A stretch of DNA of 64,000 nt, from contig NZ_CP031969.1 in assembly GCF_003443735.1 (NCBI RefSeq), positions 5,890,001-5,954,000 on the forward strand, in the 5' to 3' direction. This stretch comes from Streptomyces sp. CC0208 (GTDB lineage Bacteria > Actinomycetota > Actinomycetes > Streptomycetales > Streptomycetaceae). Each line of letters begins with the position of its first letter. The stretch's first letter is position 1. This document shows, piece after piece, positions 1 through 8,245 of the stretch. Below the pieces are notes generated by a model. That model did no database searches. It saw only the letters and a program-made list of their open reading frames with translations, and was not told the origin of the DNA. The translations under genes and the position numbers were made by a program.

Positions 1-214
1 CCCGTGCGTAGGTTTGGTGGCATTTTCTGAGGGGGCGTCAGCCCGCTCCGGCGTCTGACCTGGGGCGGCCGTACATTTTCGGCCGTCCTTCGGCATATGC
101 GTGCCGATCGGGGGAACGAGTGCCCCCTATGGACCGTCTCCACAAGCGAGGCGGCGTTCGATCTGCTGACAATGGCGAAGACCCTCGCACAGTGTTCGTG
201 CAGGCGCGTCTACG
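1..214. promoter_or_regulatory. Upstream region of the mre operon
   Basis: No coding region is supported here. A short perfect inverted repeat (CGGCCG, 8-nt loop, 66-85) may be the tail of a terminator for a gene left of the window. A TACGAT at 211-216 resembles a Streptomyces -10 hexamer and would give a leader of about 70 nt before mreB, but no good -35 lies at the right distance. In S. coelicolor the mreB upstream region is known to carry several promoters; I cannot place them all from this sequence. Confidence 0.35.
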
Positions 215-295
215 ATGGAAGCCTTCACGTCACAGCACCCACTTCGCCGACCTGAAATGCCCTCAAAAGCTCCCAGGAAGGCCAGACGAATCCTG

Positions 296-1327
296 ATGGG
301 GAACTCAATGTCGTTCATCGGCCGTGACATGGCTGTCGACCTCGGGACCGCCAACACGCTGGTGTACGTCAGGGGTCGCGGGATCGTACTCAACGAGCCG
401 TCCGTCGTCGCGATCAACACGAACACCGGTGGAATCCTGGCTGTCGGCGCCGAAGCGAAGAAGATGATCGGGCGGACCCCCGGCAACATCGTTGCCGTGC
501 GGCCGCTGAAGGACGGCGTGATCGCCGACTTCGAGATCACCGAGCGGATGCTGCGCTACTTCATCCTGAAGATCCACAAGCGGCGGTATCTCGCGAGGCC
601 GCGTGTCGTCGTGTGTGTCCCCTCGGGCATCACCGGCGTCGAGCGCCGCGCCGTCATCGAGGCGTCGTCCCAGGCCGGCGCCCGCCAGGTGCACATCATC
701 GAGGAGCCCATGGCGGCCGCCATCGGCTCCGGCCTGCCGGTCCACGAGGCCACGGGCAACATGGTGGTGGACATCGGCGGCGGCACCACGGAGGTCGCGG
801 TCATCTCGCTCGGCGGCATCGTCACCGCCCAGTCCATCCGGGTCGCGGGCGACGAGCTGGACAACGCGATCATCCAGCACATCAAGAAGGAGTACTCGCT
901 CCTGCTGGGCGAGCGGACGGCCGAACAGATCAAGATCACGATCGGTTCGGCGTACGACCTCGACGCTGACGAACACACCGAAATCCGTGGCCGGGACCTC
1001 GTCTCCGGGCTGCCCAAGACCGTCGTCATCTCGGCCGCCGAAGTGCGCAAGGCGATCGAGGAGCCCGTCAACGCCATCGTCGACGCCGTCAAGACGACCC
1101 TCGACAAGTGCCCGCCGGAGCTCTCCGGCGACATCATGGACCGCGGCATCGTCCTCACCGGCGGCGGCGCCCTGCTGCGCGGGCTCGACGAGCGGCTGCG
1201 CCGGGAGACCGGCATGCCGATCCACATCGCCGAGGACCCGCTGGACAGCGTGGCGCTCGGCTCCGGGAAGTGCGTCGAGGAATTCGAGGCGCTCCAGCAG
1301 GTGCTGGACGCCCAGCCGCGCAGATGA
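296..1327 (+). CDS. mreB: Rod-shape/spore-wall actin homologue MreB
   Basis: Bacterial actin-like ATPase that forms membrane-bound filaments and positions the wall-elongation machinery; in Streptomyces it acts mainly in spore wall synthesis. The protein is about 343 aa, the usual family length. Visible actin-fold motifs are phosphate-1 DLGTANTLVYV near the N-terminus, phosphate-2 VVDIGGGTTEVAV in the middle and the adenosine-loop GGGALLRGL near the C-terminus. An in-frame ATG at 215 would add 27 residues unlike MreB, so I prefer ATG 296 (AGGAAGG 14 nt upstream); ATG 308, preceded by GGGGA, is nearly as good. It heads the mreBCD-pbp2-rodA run and mreC begins 115 nt downstream. Confidence 0.97.
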   Translation: MGNSMSFIGRDMAVDLGTANTLVYVRGRGIVLNEPSVVAINTNTGGILAVGAEAKKMIGRTPGNIVAVRPLKDGVIADFEITERMLRYFILKIHKRRYLARPRVVVCVPSGITGVERRAVIEASSQAGARQVHIIEEPMAAAIGSGLPVHEATGNMVVDIGGGTTEVAVISLGGIVTAQSIRVAGDELDNAIIQHIKKEYSLLLGERTAEQIKITIGSAYDLDADEHTEIRGRDLVSGLPKTVVISAAEVRKAIEEPVNAIVDAVKTTLDKCPPELSGDIMDRGIVLTGGGALLRGLDERLRRETGMPIHIAEDPLDSVALGSGKCVEEFEALQQVLDAQPRR

Positions 1328-1442
1328 CGTAACTCTTCGATTCCGCCGTACGGGATGATCTCCTCTCGTGCGGCGGATCGTTGATATCGAGGCATAAGCT
1401 CCCACAAACGCAACTTCAATAAGAAGGGCACGGCCGCCGCAC

Positions 1443-2390
1443 GTGAGGGACACACGAGAGAGCCGGCTGCTCCTGGTGCTGCTGATCGCCGTCGCGTTCG
1501 CGCTGATCACGGTGGACATCCGCGGCGGGGAGGACTCGCCGGTCGACGGTGCCCGGCAAGGCGCGGCCGCGGTGTTCGGCCCCATCGAGAACGGTGTGTC
1601 ATCCGCGGTCGACCCGGTCGGCAACGCCGTCTCCGCCATCCGCGACTCCGGCGAGCGGCACGACCGGCTCGCCGAGCTGGAGAAGGAGAACGCCGCCCTC
1701 AAGGCCAGGCTCGGCAGCGACGACCGCAACTCCAGCCGGCTCAAGCAGCTCGACAAGATGCTGAAGATCGCCGGCGAGGGGCAGTACGGCATCAAGGGCG
1801 CCCAGGTCATCGCCATAGGAGCGGCCCAGGGCTTCTCCTGGACCATCACCGTGGACGTCGGCGCCAACGACGGCATCCGGCGCGACATGACCGTCCTCAA
1901 CGGCGACGGACTGGTCGGCCGCGTCACCACCGTCGGCCCCAACACCGCCACCGTGCTCCTCGCCAACGACCCCGACTTCACCGTCGGCACCCGCATGGAG
2001 GCCGGCGACGAGCTCGGCTTCGCCTCCGGACAGGGCGACCGCCCGCTGCGCGTCGAACTCCTCAACGGCAAGGCCGAGGTGAAGAAGGGCGACCGCCTGG
2101 TCACCTTCGGCTCCCAGGCCGACAAGCCGTTCGTGCCCGGTGTCCCGGTCGGCGTGGTCTCCCGCGTCGACCCCTCCGGCGGCGACCTCACCCGCACCCT
2201 GTACGTCACGCCGTACGTGAGCTTCAGCAAGCTCGACATCGTCGGCATCGTCGTCCAGGTCCCGAAGAAGGACCCGCGCGACACGGTGCTGCCCGCCAAA
2301 CCCAAGCCGACGCCCACGCCGACCGTGACGGTCACCGTCACCCCGTCCGCCAATGCGCCGGTCGGCGGCCAGATCCAGCAAGAGCAGTAG
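1443..2390 (+). CDS. mreC: Rod-shape determining protein MreC
   Basis: Bitopic membrane protein of the elongasome that links MreB inside to PBP2 outside. It has 315 aa, starting at GTG with AGAAGGG upstream. A single N-terminal membrane segment (about residues 8-24, LLLVLLIAVAFALITV) is followed by a coiled-coil stretch around residues 70-95 rich in Glu, Lys and Leu, then the beta-rich MreC core. The C-terminus is a Pro/Thr/Val-rich tail, common in Streptomyces MreC. mreD starts 11 nt after its stop, so the two are almost certainly co-transcribed and translationally coupled. Confidence 0.95.
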   Translation: MRDTRESRLLLVLLIAVAFALITVDIRGGEDSPVDGARQGAAAVFGPIENGVSSAVDPVGNAVSAIRDSGERHDRLAELEKENAALKARLGSDDRNSSRLKQLDKMLKIAGEGQYGIKGAQVIAIGAAQGFSWTITVDVGANDGIRRDMTVLNGDGLVGRVTTVGPNTATVLLANDPDFTVGTRMEAGDELGFASGQGDRPLRVELLNGKAEVKKGDRLVTFGSQADKPFVPGVPVGVVSRVDPSGGDLTRTLYVTPYVSFSKLDIVGIVVQVPKKDPRDTVLPAKPKPTPTPTVTVTVTPSANAPVGGQIQQEQ

Positions 2391-2401
2391 GAGCTGTAGT
2401 C

Positions 2402-3079
2402 ATGCGCGTCAACCGGATCCTGCTGTCCTCCGCCCTGATCGTGGTCGCCCTGGTCGTCCAGGTGAGCGTTCTCGCCCGCCTCCACCTCCCGGGCGCCGTC
2501 CCCGACCTGATGCTCCTCACCGTCCTCGGCCTCGCCCTGGTCTACGGCCATGTCGGCGGCGCCCTCGTCGGCTTCGGCGCCGGTCTCCTCGCCGACCTCG
2601 CCCCGCCCGCCGACCACGCCGCCGGGCGGTACGCCCTGGTGCTGTGCGTCATCGGCTACCTCGCCGGGCTCGCCAAACCGGAGAACGGCAGACTCAAGTC
2701 GGCCACCGGCCCCATGGTCGTCGTGGTCGCCGCCGCCATCGGCACCACCCTGCTGTACGCCGGTGTCGGCGCCCTCGTCGGCGACACCGCCGCCCGTCAT
2801 GTGGGCCTGCCCAGCCTGCTGTTCACCGCCGCCCTGTACGACCTGCTGCTCGCCCCGTTCGTCGTCCCCGGCATCATGGCGCTCGCCCGCCGCGCCGACA
2901 ACGACCCGCTCGCCGAGGCCGGTTCCGGGGCCAAGTCGGCGGACATCTCCTCGGGCTGGCTCTCCTCGGGCACGGGGCTGAGGATCGGCGGCCAGCGCGG
3001 CGGCCTCGGCAGCCTGAAGACCAAGGCGCGCACCCGTACCGCGCGGGTGGGCCGCATCAAGGGGGTCAAGCGGCTGTGA
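2402..3079 (+). CDS. mreD: Rod-shape determining protein MreD
   Basis: Polytopic membrane component of the elongasome, 225 aa. The first ~165 residues are a chain of hydrophobic segments separated by short loops, as in MreD; the last ~60 residues form a basic cytoplasmic tail ending in Lys/Arg-rich sequence, which is longer than in rod-shaped Gram-negatives. ATG 2402 follows AGGAG (2389-2393), which overlaps the mreC stop. The next gene, the class B PBP, begins 80 nt later with its own strong ribosome binding site. Confidence 0.93.
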   Translation: MRVNRILLSSALIVVALVVQVSVLARLHLPGAVPDLMLLTVLGLALVYGHVGGALVGFGAGLLADLAPPADHAAGRYALVLCVIGYLAGLAKPENGRLKSATGPMVVVVAAAIGTTLLYAGVGALVGDTAARHVGLPSLLFTAALYDLLLAPFVVPGIMALARRADNDPLAEAGSGAKSADISSGWLSSGTGLRIGGQRGGLGSLKTKARTRTARVGRIKGVKRL

Positions 3080-3159
3080 CCCCACGCGAGTCGGCGGACC
3101 GCGTTCACAGGTTCGCCGTATATGACACGTACACACACTGAGAGGGGGCGGCAGCCGCA

Positions 3160-5409
3160 GTGACCAATATCCCCGAGACCGGACGGACCCCACGGGTCCA
3201 GATCCGACTCGTCGTCATCCAGATCCTCGTGCTGTCCCTGCTCGGCACCCTCGGCGGCCGCCTCTGGTACCTCCAGATCCGCGAGGGCGACGCGTACGCC
3301 AAGGAAGCCTCCGGGAACCACGTCCAGCAGGTCGTCGAGCCCGCCGTGCGCGGCTCGATCCTCGACGCCCGGGGAGTGGCCCTGGCGGACAACGAGACCC
3401 GCCTCGTGGTCTCGGCGTCCCGCACCGACCTGCTGAAGATGAAGGACGACGGCAAGGCCGTCCTCACCAAGCTGGCCAAGGTCCTCGGCATGTCCGCCAA
3501 GGACGTCATGCTCAAGGTCCGGCTCTGCGACGCGAAGACCCCCCAGCCCTGCTGGAACGGCTCGCCGTACCAGCCGATCCCCATCACCGACGAGGCCACC
3601 CCCAAGCAGGCCCTGCAGATCCGCGAACGCGCCGAGGACTTCCCCGGCATCAGCGCCGAGCCGCAGGCCGTGCGCCGCTACGCCGCCCCCGGCAAGGCGA
3701 ACACCGCCCAGGTCCTCGGCTACCTCTCCCCGGTCACCGACGAGGAGATCACCAAGGCCCAGAACACCGACTCGCCCTACCTGCGCTCCGACCAGGTCGG
3801 CCGCTCGGGCCTGGAGCGCCAGTACGACAAGGAACTGCGCGGCAAGGCGGGCGTCACCCGCTACGAGGTCGACAACCTCGGCCGGGTCATCGGCCAGGCC
3901 GAGGCCGACGAGGCCCAGCCCGGCGCGAACCTCGTCACCAGCATCGACGCCCGTGTCCAGCGGGTCGCCGAGTACGAGCTGCACCAGGCGATGAAGACCG
4001 CCCGCGAGCAGTTCGACAAGATCACCGGCGAGAACTACAAGGCCGACTCGGGCGCCGTCGTCGTGATGGAGGCCAAGACCGGCCGGATCGTCGCGATGGC
4101 GTCCGCCCCGACCTACGACCCGAACGTCTGGGTCGGCGGTATCTCCGCCAAGGACTACAAGCAGCTCACCGGCAAGGGTTCCGACTACCCGCTGCTCAAC
4201 AGGGCCATACAGGGTCAGTCCGCGCCCGGTTCGACGTTCAAGGTGGTCTCCACGGCCGCCGCGGTCGAGGCCGGCTACGAGTGGGACGGCGGCTACCCCT
4301 GCACCAGCTCGTACTCGGTGGGCGGCCAGGTCTTCAAGAACTTCGAGGGCGAGAGCTTCGGCCCCATCTCGCTGGGCCGGGCGCTCGAGGTCTCCTGCGA
4401 CACCGTCTTCTACGGCCTCGCCGACCGGGAGTGGAAGAAGGACGGCGGCATCAACCCCAAGAAGGGTGAGCCGAAGGACTACTTCTACAAGGCCGCCCAC
4501 CAGTTCGGCCTCGGCAAGGAGACCGGCATCGACCTCCCCAACGAGGTCACAGGCCGCGTCCCCGACCGCCAGTGGAAGGAGTCGTACTGGAAGGCCAACA
4601 AGGACGCGTGGTGCAGGACCGGTAAGAAGGACGGCACCTACGTCGAGAAGATCGCGTACGAGAACTGCCTCGAAGGCAACAAGATGCGCGAGGGCGACTC
4701 CATCAACTACTCCATCGGTCAGGGCGACACCCTCGTCACCCCGATCCAGGAGGCCAGGATCTACGGGGCGCTCGCCAACGGCGGGACCATGTACCAGCCG
4801 AGCATCGGCAAGGCGATCATCAGCGCCGACGGCAGGACCGTCCAGGAGATCAAGCCCAAGCCGACCGGCAGACTTCCGGTCAGCAAGGCCACCCTCAAGG
4901 GCATGGACGCCGCCCTGGAAGGCGTCGTCACCCGCGGTACGGCCGCCTGGAAGTTCGGCGGCTGGCCGCAGGACAAGATCCCGCTGCACGCCAAGACCGG
5001 CACCGCCGAGGTCTACGGCAAGCAGACCACGTCCTGGCTGGCCACGTACTCCAAGGACTACACGGTCGTCATGACGATCGCCCAGGCCGGTACCGGCTCC
5101 GGCGCCTCGGGTGAGGCCGTGCGCCACATCTACAACGCCATGTACGGCGTCTCCGCCGACGGCACCATCAACAAGAAGAACGCGCTGCTGCCCACCCCCG
5201 AGAAGAGCCTGCCCAAGGTCCAGACCGACGGGACCATCAAGTCCCCGAAGATCGCCAAGGACCCGGCCAAGGACCAGCGGGCGAGCCAGGAGGCCACGCC
5301 CGAGCCGGACGCGACGCAGCAGGGCGCGACTGTGAACACGCCGACCAACGGGAACCGTGACACCCGCAGGCGGCGCCGCAAGAGGGGGAGCCGGAGGATG
5401 CTCACATGA
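3160..5409 (+). CDS. mrdA: Penicillin-binding protein 2 (class B transpeptidase)
   Basis: Peptidoglycan D,D-transpeptidase of the elongasome, partner of RodA. It has 749 aa. GTG start preceded by GAGAGGGGG. One N-terminal membrane anchor (about 15-35), a dimerisation/pedestal region, then the transpeptidase domain with all three active-site motifs: S358-T-F-K361, S412-C-D414 (the SxD form seen in PBP2 rather than SxN) and K612-T-G. Between motifs 2 and 3 there is a Cys-containing insertion (around residues 480-505). The C-terminal ~70 residues are a low-complexity tail ending in an Arg/Lys-rich stretch. The stop overlaps the rodA start by 4 nt (ATGA), the usual coupling of PBP2 and RodA. Confidence 0.96.
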   Translation: MTNIPETGRTPRVQIRLVVIQILVLSLLGTLGGRLWYLQIREGDAYAKEASGNHVQQVVEPAVRGSILDARGVALADNETRLVVSASRTDLLKMKDDGKAVLTKLAKVLGMSAKDVMLKVRLCDAKTPQPCWNGSPYQPIPITDEATPKQALQIRERAEDFPGISAEPQAVRRYAAPGKANTAQVLGYLSPVTDEEITKAQNTDSPYLRSDQVGRSGLERQYDKELRGKAGVTRYEVDNLGRVIGQAEADEAQPGANLVTSIDARVQRVAEYELHQAMKTAREQFDKITGENYKADSGAVVVMEAKTGRIVAMASAPTYDPNVWVGGISAKDYKQLTGKGSDYPLLNRAIQGQSAPGSTFKVVSTAAAVEAGYEWDGGYPCTSSYSVGGQVFKNFEGESFGPISLGRALEVSCDTVFYGLADREWKKDGGINPKKGEPKDYFYKAAHQFGLGKETGIDLPNEVTGRVPDRQWKESYWKANKDAWCRTGKKDGTYVEKIAYENCLEGNKMREGDSINYSIGQGDTLVTPIQEARIYGALANGGTMYQPSIGKAIISADGRTVQEIKPKPTGRLPVSKATLKGMDAALEGVVTRGTAAWKFGGWPQDKIPLHAKTGTAEVYGKQTTSWLATYSKDYTVVMTIAQAGTGSGASGEAVRHIYNAMYGVSADGTINKKNALLPTPEKSLPKVQTDGTIKSPKIAKDPAKDQRASQEATPEPDATQQGATVNTPTNGNRDTRRRRRKRGSRRMLT

Positions 5410-6605
5410 CCGGGGCGAACAGCTTCCAGGTCTCCGGGTACGGCCCCGCACGCGCGGGCTGGACCCGGCTGCTGGCCCGCGACTCGCTCGCCCGCCGGCT
5501 GGACTGGCCGATACTGTTCTCGGCCCTCGCCCTGTCCCTGATCGGCTCGATCCTGGTCTTCTCGGCGACCCGCAACCGCACCGAGATCAACCAGGGCGAC
5601 CCGTACTTCTTCCTGATCCGCCACCTCATGAACACCGGCATCGGGTTCGCCCTGATGATCGGCACGGTGTGGGTCGGCCACCGCACCCTGCGCACCGCCG
5701 TGCCCCTGCTGTACGGCGCCTCGGTCTTCCTGCTCCTGCTGGTCCTCACCCCGCTGGGCTCCACCGTCAACGGCGCCCACTCCTGGATCGTGCTCGGCGG
5801 CGGCTTCTCGCTCCAGCCCTCGGAGTTCGTGAAGATCACGATCATCCTCGGCATGGCCATGCTCCTCGCGGCCCGCGTCGACGCGGGCGACAAGCCCTAC
5901 CCCGACCACCGCACGGTGCTCCAGGCCCTGGGCCTCGCCGCCGTCCCGATGCTGATCGTGATGCTCATGCCCGACCTCGGGTCGGTCATGGTCATGGTCA
6001 TCATCGTGCTCGGTGTGCTGCTCGCCTCCGGCGCCTCCAACCGCTGGGTCTTCGGGCTCCTCGGCGCGGGCACGCTCGGCGCGCTCGCCGTCTGGCAGCT
6101 CGGCGTGCTCGACGAGTACCAGATCGCCCGCTTCGCCGCGTTCGCCAACCCGAGCCTGGACCCGGCCGGCGTCGGCTACAACACCAACCAGGCCCGGATC
6201 GCCATCGGTTCGGGCGGGCTGACGGGCGCGGGACTCTTCCACGGCTCGCAGACCACGGGCCAGTTCGTGCCGGAGCAGCAGACCGACTTCGTCTTCACCG
6301 TCGCCGGCGAGGAGCTGGGCTTCGTCGGCGCGGGCCTGATCATCGTCCTGCTCGGGGTCGTCCTGTGGCGGGCCTGCCGGATCGCCCGCGAGACGACCGA
6401 GCTGTACGGCACGATCGTGGCCGCCGGGATCGTCGCCTGGTTCGCCTTCCAGTCCTTCGAGAACATCGGCATGACCCTCGGGATCATGCCGGTCACCGGC
6501 CTGCCGCTGCCGTTCGTGTCGTACGGCGGATCGTCGATGTTCGCGGTGTGGGTGGCCATAGGGCTGTTGCAGTCGATCAAGGTGCAGAGGCCGATGTCGG
6601 CGTAG
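5406..6605 (+). CDS. rodA: SEDS glycosyltransferase RodA (Sfr)
   Basis: SEDS-family peptidoglycan polymerase that makes glycan strands from lipid II together with PBP2. The 399-aa protein has about ten membrane segments. The large extracytoplasmic loop carries NQARIAIGSGGLTGAG and EQQTDFVFTVAGEELGF, the signature of the family. The end SYGGSSMFAVWVAIGLL is the classic SEDS C-terminal motif. In Streptomyces the gene is called sfr and belongs to the spore-wall synthesising complex. It is the last gene of the mre operon; 64 nt separate it from the next gene, which appears to have its own promoter. Confidence 0.96.
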   Translation: MTGANSFQVSGYGPARAGWTRLLARDSLARRLDWPILFSALALSLIGSILVFSATRNRTEINQGDPYFFLIRHLMNTGIGFALMIGTVWVGHRTLRTAVPLLYGASVFLLLLVLTPLGSTVNGAHSWIVLGGGFSLQPSEFVKITIILGMAMLLAARVDAGDKPYPDHRTVLQALGLAAVPMLIVMLMPDLGSVMVMVIIVLGVLLASGASNRWVFGLLGAGTLGALAVWQLGVLDEYQIARFAAFANPSLDPAGVGYNTNQARIAIGSGGLTGAGLFHGSQTTGQFVPEQQTDFVFTVAGEELGFVGAGLIIVLLGVVLWRACRIARETTELYGTIVAAGIVAWFAFQSFENIGMTLGIMPVTGLPLPFVSYGGSSMFAVWVAIGLLQSIKVQRPMSA

Positions 6606-6657
6606 CCGGGGTCAGCCGGGTGGCGTTGACCCTCTGCCGCAACCCGGGGCCGAGCAC

Positions 6658-6663
6658 TAGATT
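6658..6663 (+). promoter_or_regulatory. Candidate -10 for a leaderless transcript
   Basis: TAGATT ends exactly 7 nt before the ATG at 6670, and no Shine-Dalgarno sequence is present. This spacing predicts transcription starting at the A of the start codon. A TTGACC lies at 6626-6631 but is 26 nt away, too far for a normal -35. Confidence 0.4.
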
Positions 6664-6669
6664 TGAATC

Positions 6670-8169
6670 ATGGCGGACACCAAGCGGGAGATCGAACGCA
6701 AGTATGAGTCCGAGGACAGCGGTCTGCCCGACCTGACCGGCGTCGCCGGGGTCGAGGCCGTCGTCGACAAGGGTGTCGCGCATTTGGACGCCACCTACTA
6801 CGACACACCCGACGAACGCCTCATGGCGTCCTCGGTCACCCTGCGCCGCCGCACAGGTGGCTCGGACGCCGGCTGGCACCTGAAGCTCCCCGTCTCCGAG
6901 GGCGTACGCGACGAGATCCGGGCCCCGCTCTCCGACACCCTCCCCGACGAACTCGCCGCCCTGGTCCGCTCCCGCGTCAGGGATGTCGAGCTGCTGCCCG
7001 TGGTCCGGCTGCGTTCGGAGCGCGATGTGCGCCACCTCCTCGACACGGACGGCCGGCTGCTCGCCGAGGTCAGCGTGGACGCCGTGCACGCCGAGCGGCT
7101 CAGCGGCGGCGTCGGCGACGCCCAGTGGACCGAGATCGAGGTGGAGCTCGCCGACGGCGGCGACCCCGCCTTCCTCGACAAGGTGGAGAAGCGGCTGCGC
7201 AAGGCGGGCGTACGGCCGTCCGGGTCCTCCTCGAAGCTGGCCCGGGCCCTGGCCGAGACCGCGCCGAAGAAGAAGCTCCCCGTCACCGGCGCCCCGGTGA
7301 CCGCCGGCGACCACGTCCTCGCGTACGTCCGCACCCAGCGGGACGCGATCGTCGCACTCGACCCGGCCGTCCGCCAGGACGTCGAGGACTCCGTGCACGG
7401 CATGCGCGTCGCCACCCGCCGACTGCGCAGCACCCTCAAGTCGTACGGCAAGGTCCTCGATCGGGCCGTCACCGACCCGATCGGCGACGAACTGAAGTGG
7501 CTGGCCGGCGAACTGGGCGTGGACCGGGACCGCGAAGTGCTCAGCGAGCGCCTGTCGGCCGCCCTGGACGAGGTGCCGGGGACCTTGGTCTCGGGGCCCG
7601 TGGCCGAACGCCTGAGCACCTGGTCCGGGGACAAGCCGGGCGGAGCGAGCGCGCGCCTGATCGGGGTGCTGGACTCCCGGCGCCATCTCGCCCTGCTCGA
7701 CGCCCTGGACGCGCTGATCGCCGACCCGCCGCTGCTGAAGGCGGCCGGGAAGAAACCCCACAAGGTGATCGCCAAGGCCGTACGGAAGGACTTCCGCAAG
7801 GTCTCCGGACTCGTCGGGCACGCCCTGGAGCTGGAGCCCGGCACCGACCGGGACGTCGCGATCCACGAAGCCCGCAAGAAGACCAAGCGCACCCGCTACG
7901 CGGCCGAGGCGGCCCGCCCGGCCCTCGGCGACCCGGCCAAGACCGTCGTCAAGTCCATGAAGGCGCTCCAGAACCTGCTGGGGGAGCACCAGGACAGCGT
8001 GATGGCCCGCCAGACCCTGCGCGAGGTGTCCGCGGTCGCCCACGCGGCGGGGGAGAGCGCCTTCACCTACGGGCTGCTGTACGGGCGCGAGGAGCAGCGG
8101 GCGGCGGCGGTGGAGGCGGAGCTGCCCGGCTTCTGGGGCGGGATCAAGAGCGAGGCGGACGCCCTCTGA
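6670..8169 (+). CDS. CYTH and CHAD domain-containing protein
   Basis: A 499-aa two-domain protein. Residues 1-205 form a CYTH (triphosphate tunnel metalloenzyme) domain: it begins with the EIERKYE motif, and alternating charged strands follow (YYDTPDERL, WHLKLP, EIEVELADG). Residues 220-490 form a CHAD domain, an all-helical bundle with conserved His and basic residues (VHGMRVATRRLRS, HEARKKTKRTRYAAEA). CHAD domains bind inorganic polyphosphate, and CYTH domains hydrolyse or bind triphosphates, so a role in polyphosphate or nucleotide-triphosphate metabolism is likely; the substrate cannot be read from sequence. It has a probable leaderless promoter. Confidence 0.9.
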   Translation: MADTKREIERKYESEDSGLPDLTGVAGVEAVVDKGVAHLDATYYDTPDERLMASSVTLRRRTGGSDAGWHLKLPVSEGVRDEIRAPLSDTLPDELAALVRSRVRDVELLPVVRLRSERDVRHLLDTDGRLLAEVSVDAVHAERLSGGVGDAQWTEIEVELADGGDPAFLDKVEKRLRKAGVRPSGSSSKLARALAETAPKKKLPVTGAPVTAGDHVLAYVRTQRDAIVALDPAVRQDVEDSVHGMRVATRRLRSTLKSYGKVLDRAVTDPIGDELKWLAGELGVDRDREVLSERLSAALDEVPGTLVSGPVAERLSTWSGDKPGGASARLIGVLDSRRHLALLDALDALIADPPLLKAAGKKPHKVIAKAVRKDFRKVSGLVGHALELEPGTDRDVAIHEARKKTKRTRYAAEAARPALGDPAKTVVKSMKALQNLLGEHQDSVMARQTLREVSAVAHAAGESAFTYGLLYGREEQRAAAVEAELPGFWGGIKSEADAL

Positions 8170-8245
8170 CCTTCCGGGCGTACGGCGGGTGGCCGCGGCC
8201 GCGTTAGGCTAGATGGTCACCCCTGTCCGTCCATGGAAGTGCGAG

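Noticed and set aside
305..3193. Very long open frames opposite the mre genes (and similar ones at 2797-5451, 16863-20210, 19508-23620, 47365-50046, 61399-63972)
   Set aside because: They lie antisense to clearly identified genes; in GC-rich DNA the third-position bias leaves such frames open by chance. Their products are Arg/Gly/Asp-rich with no domains.
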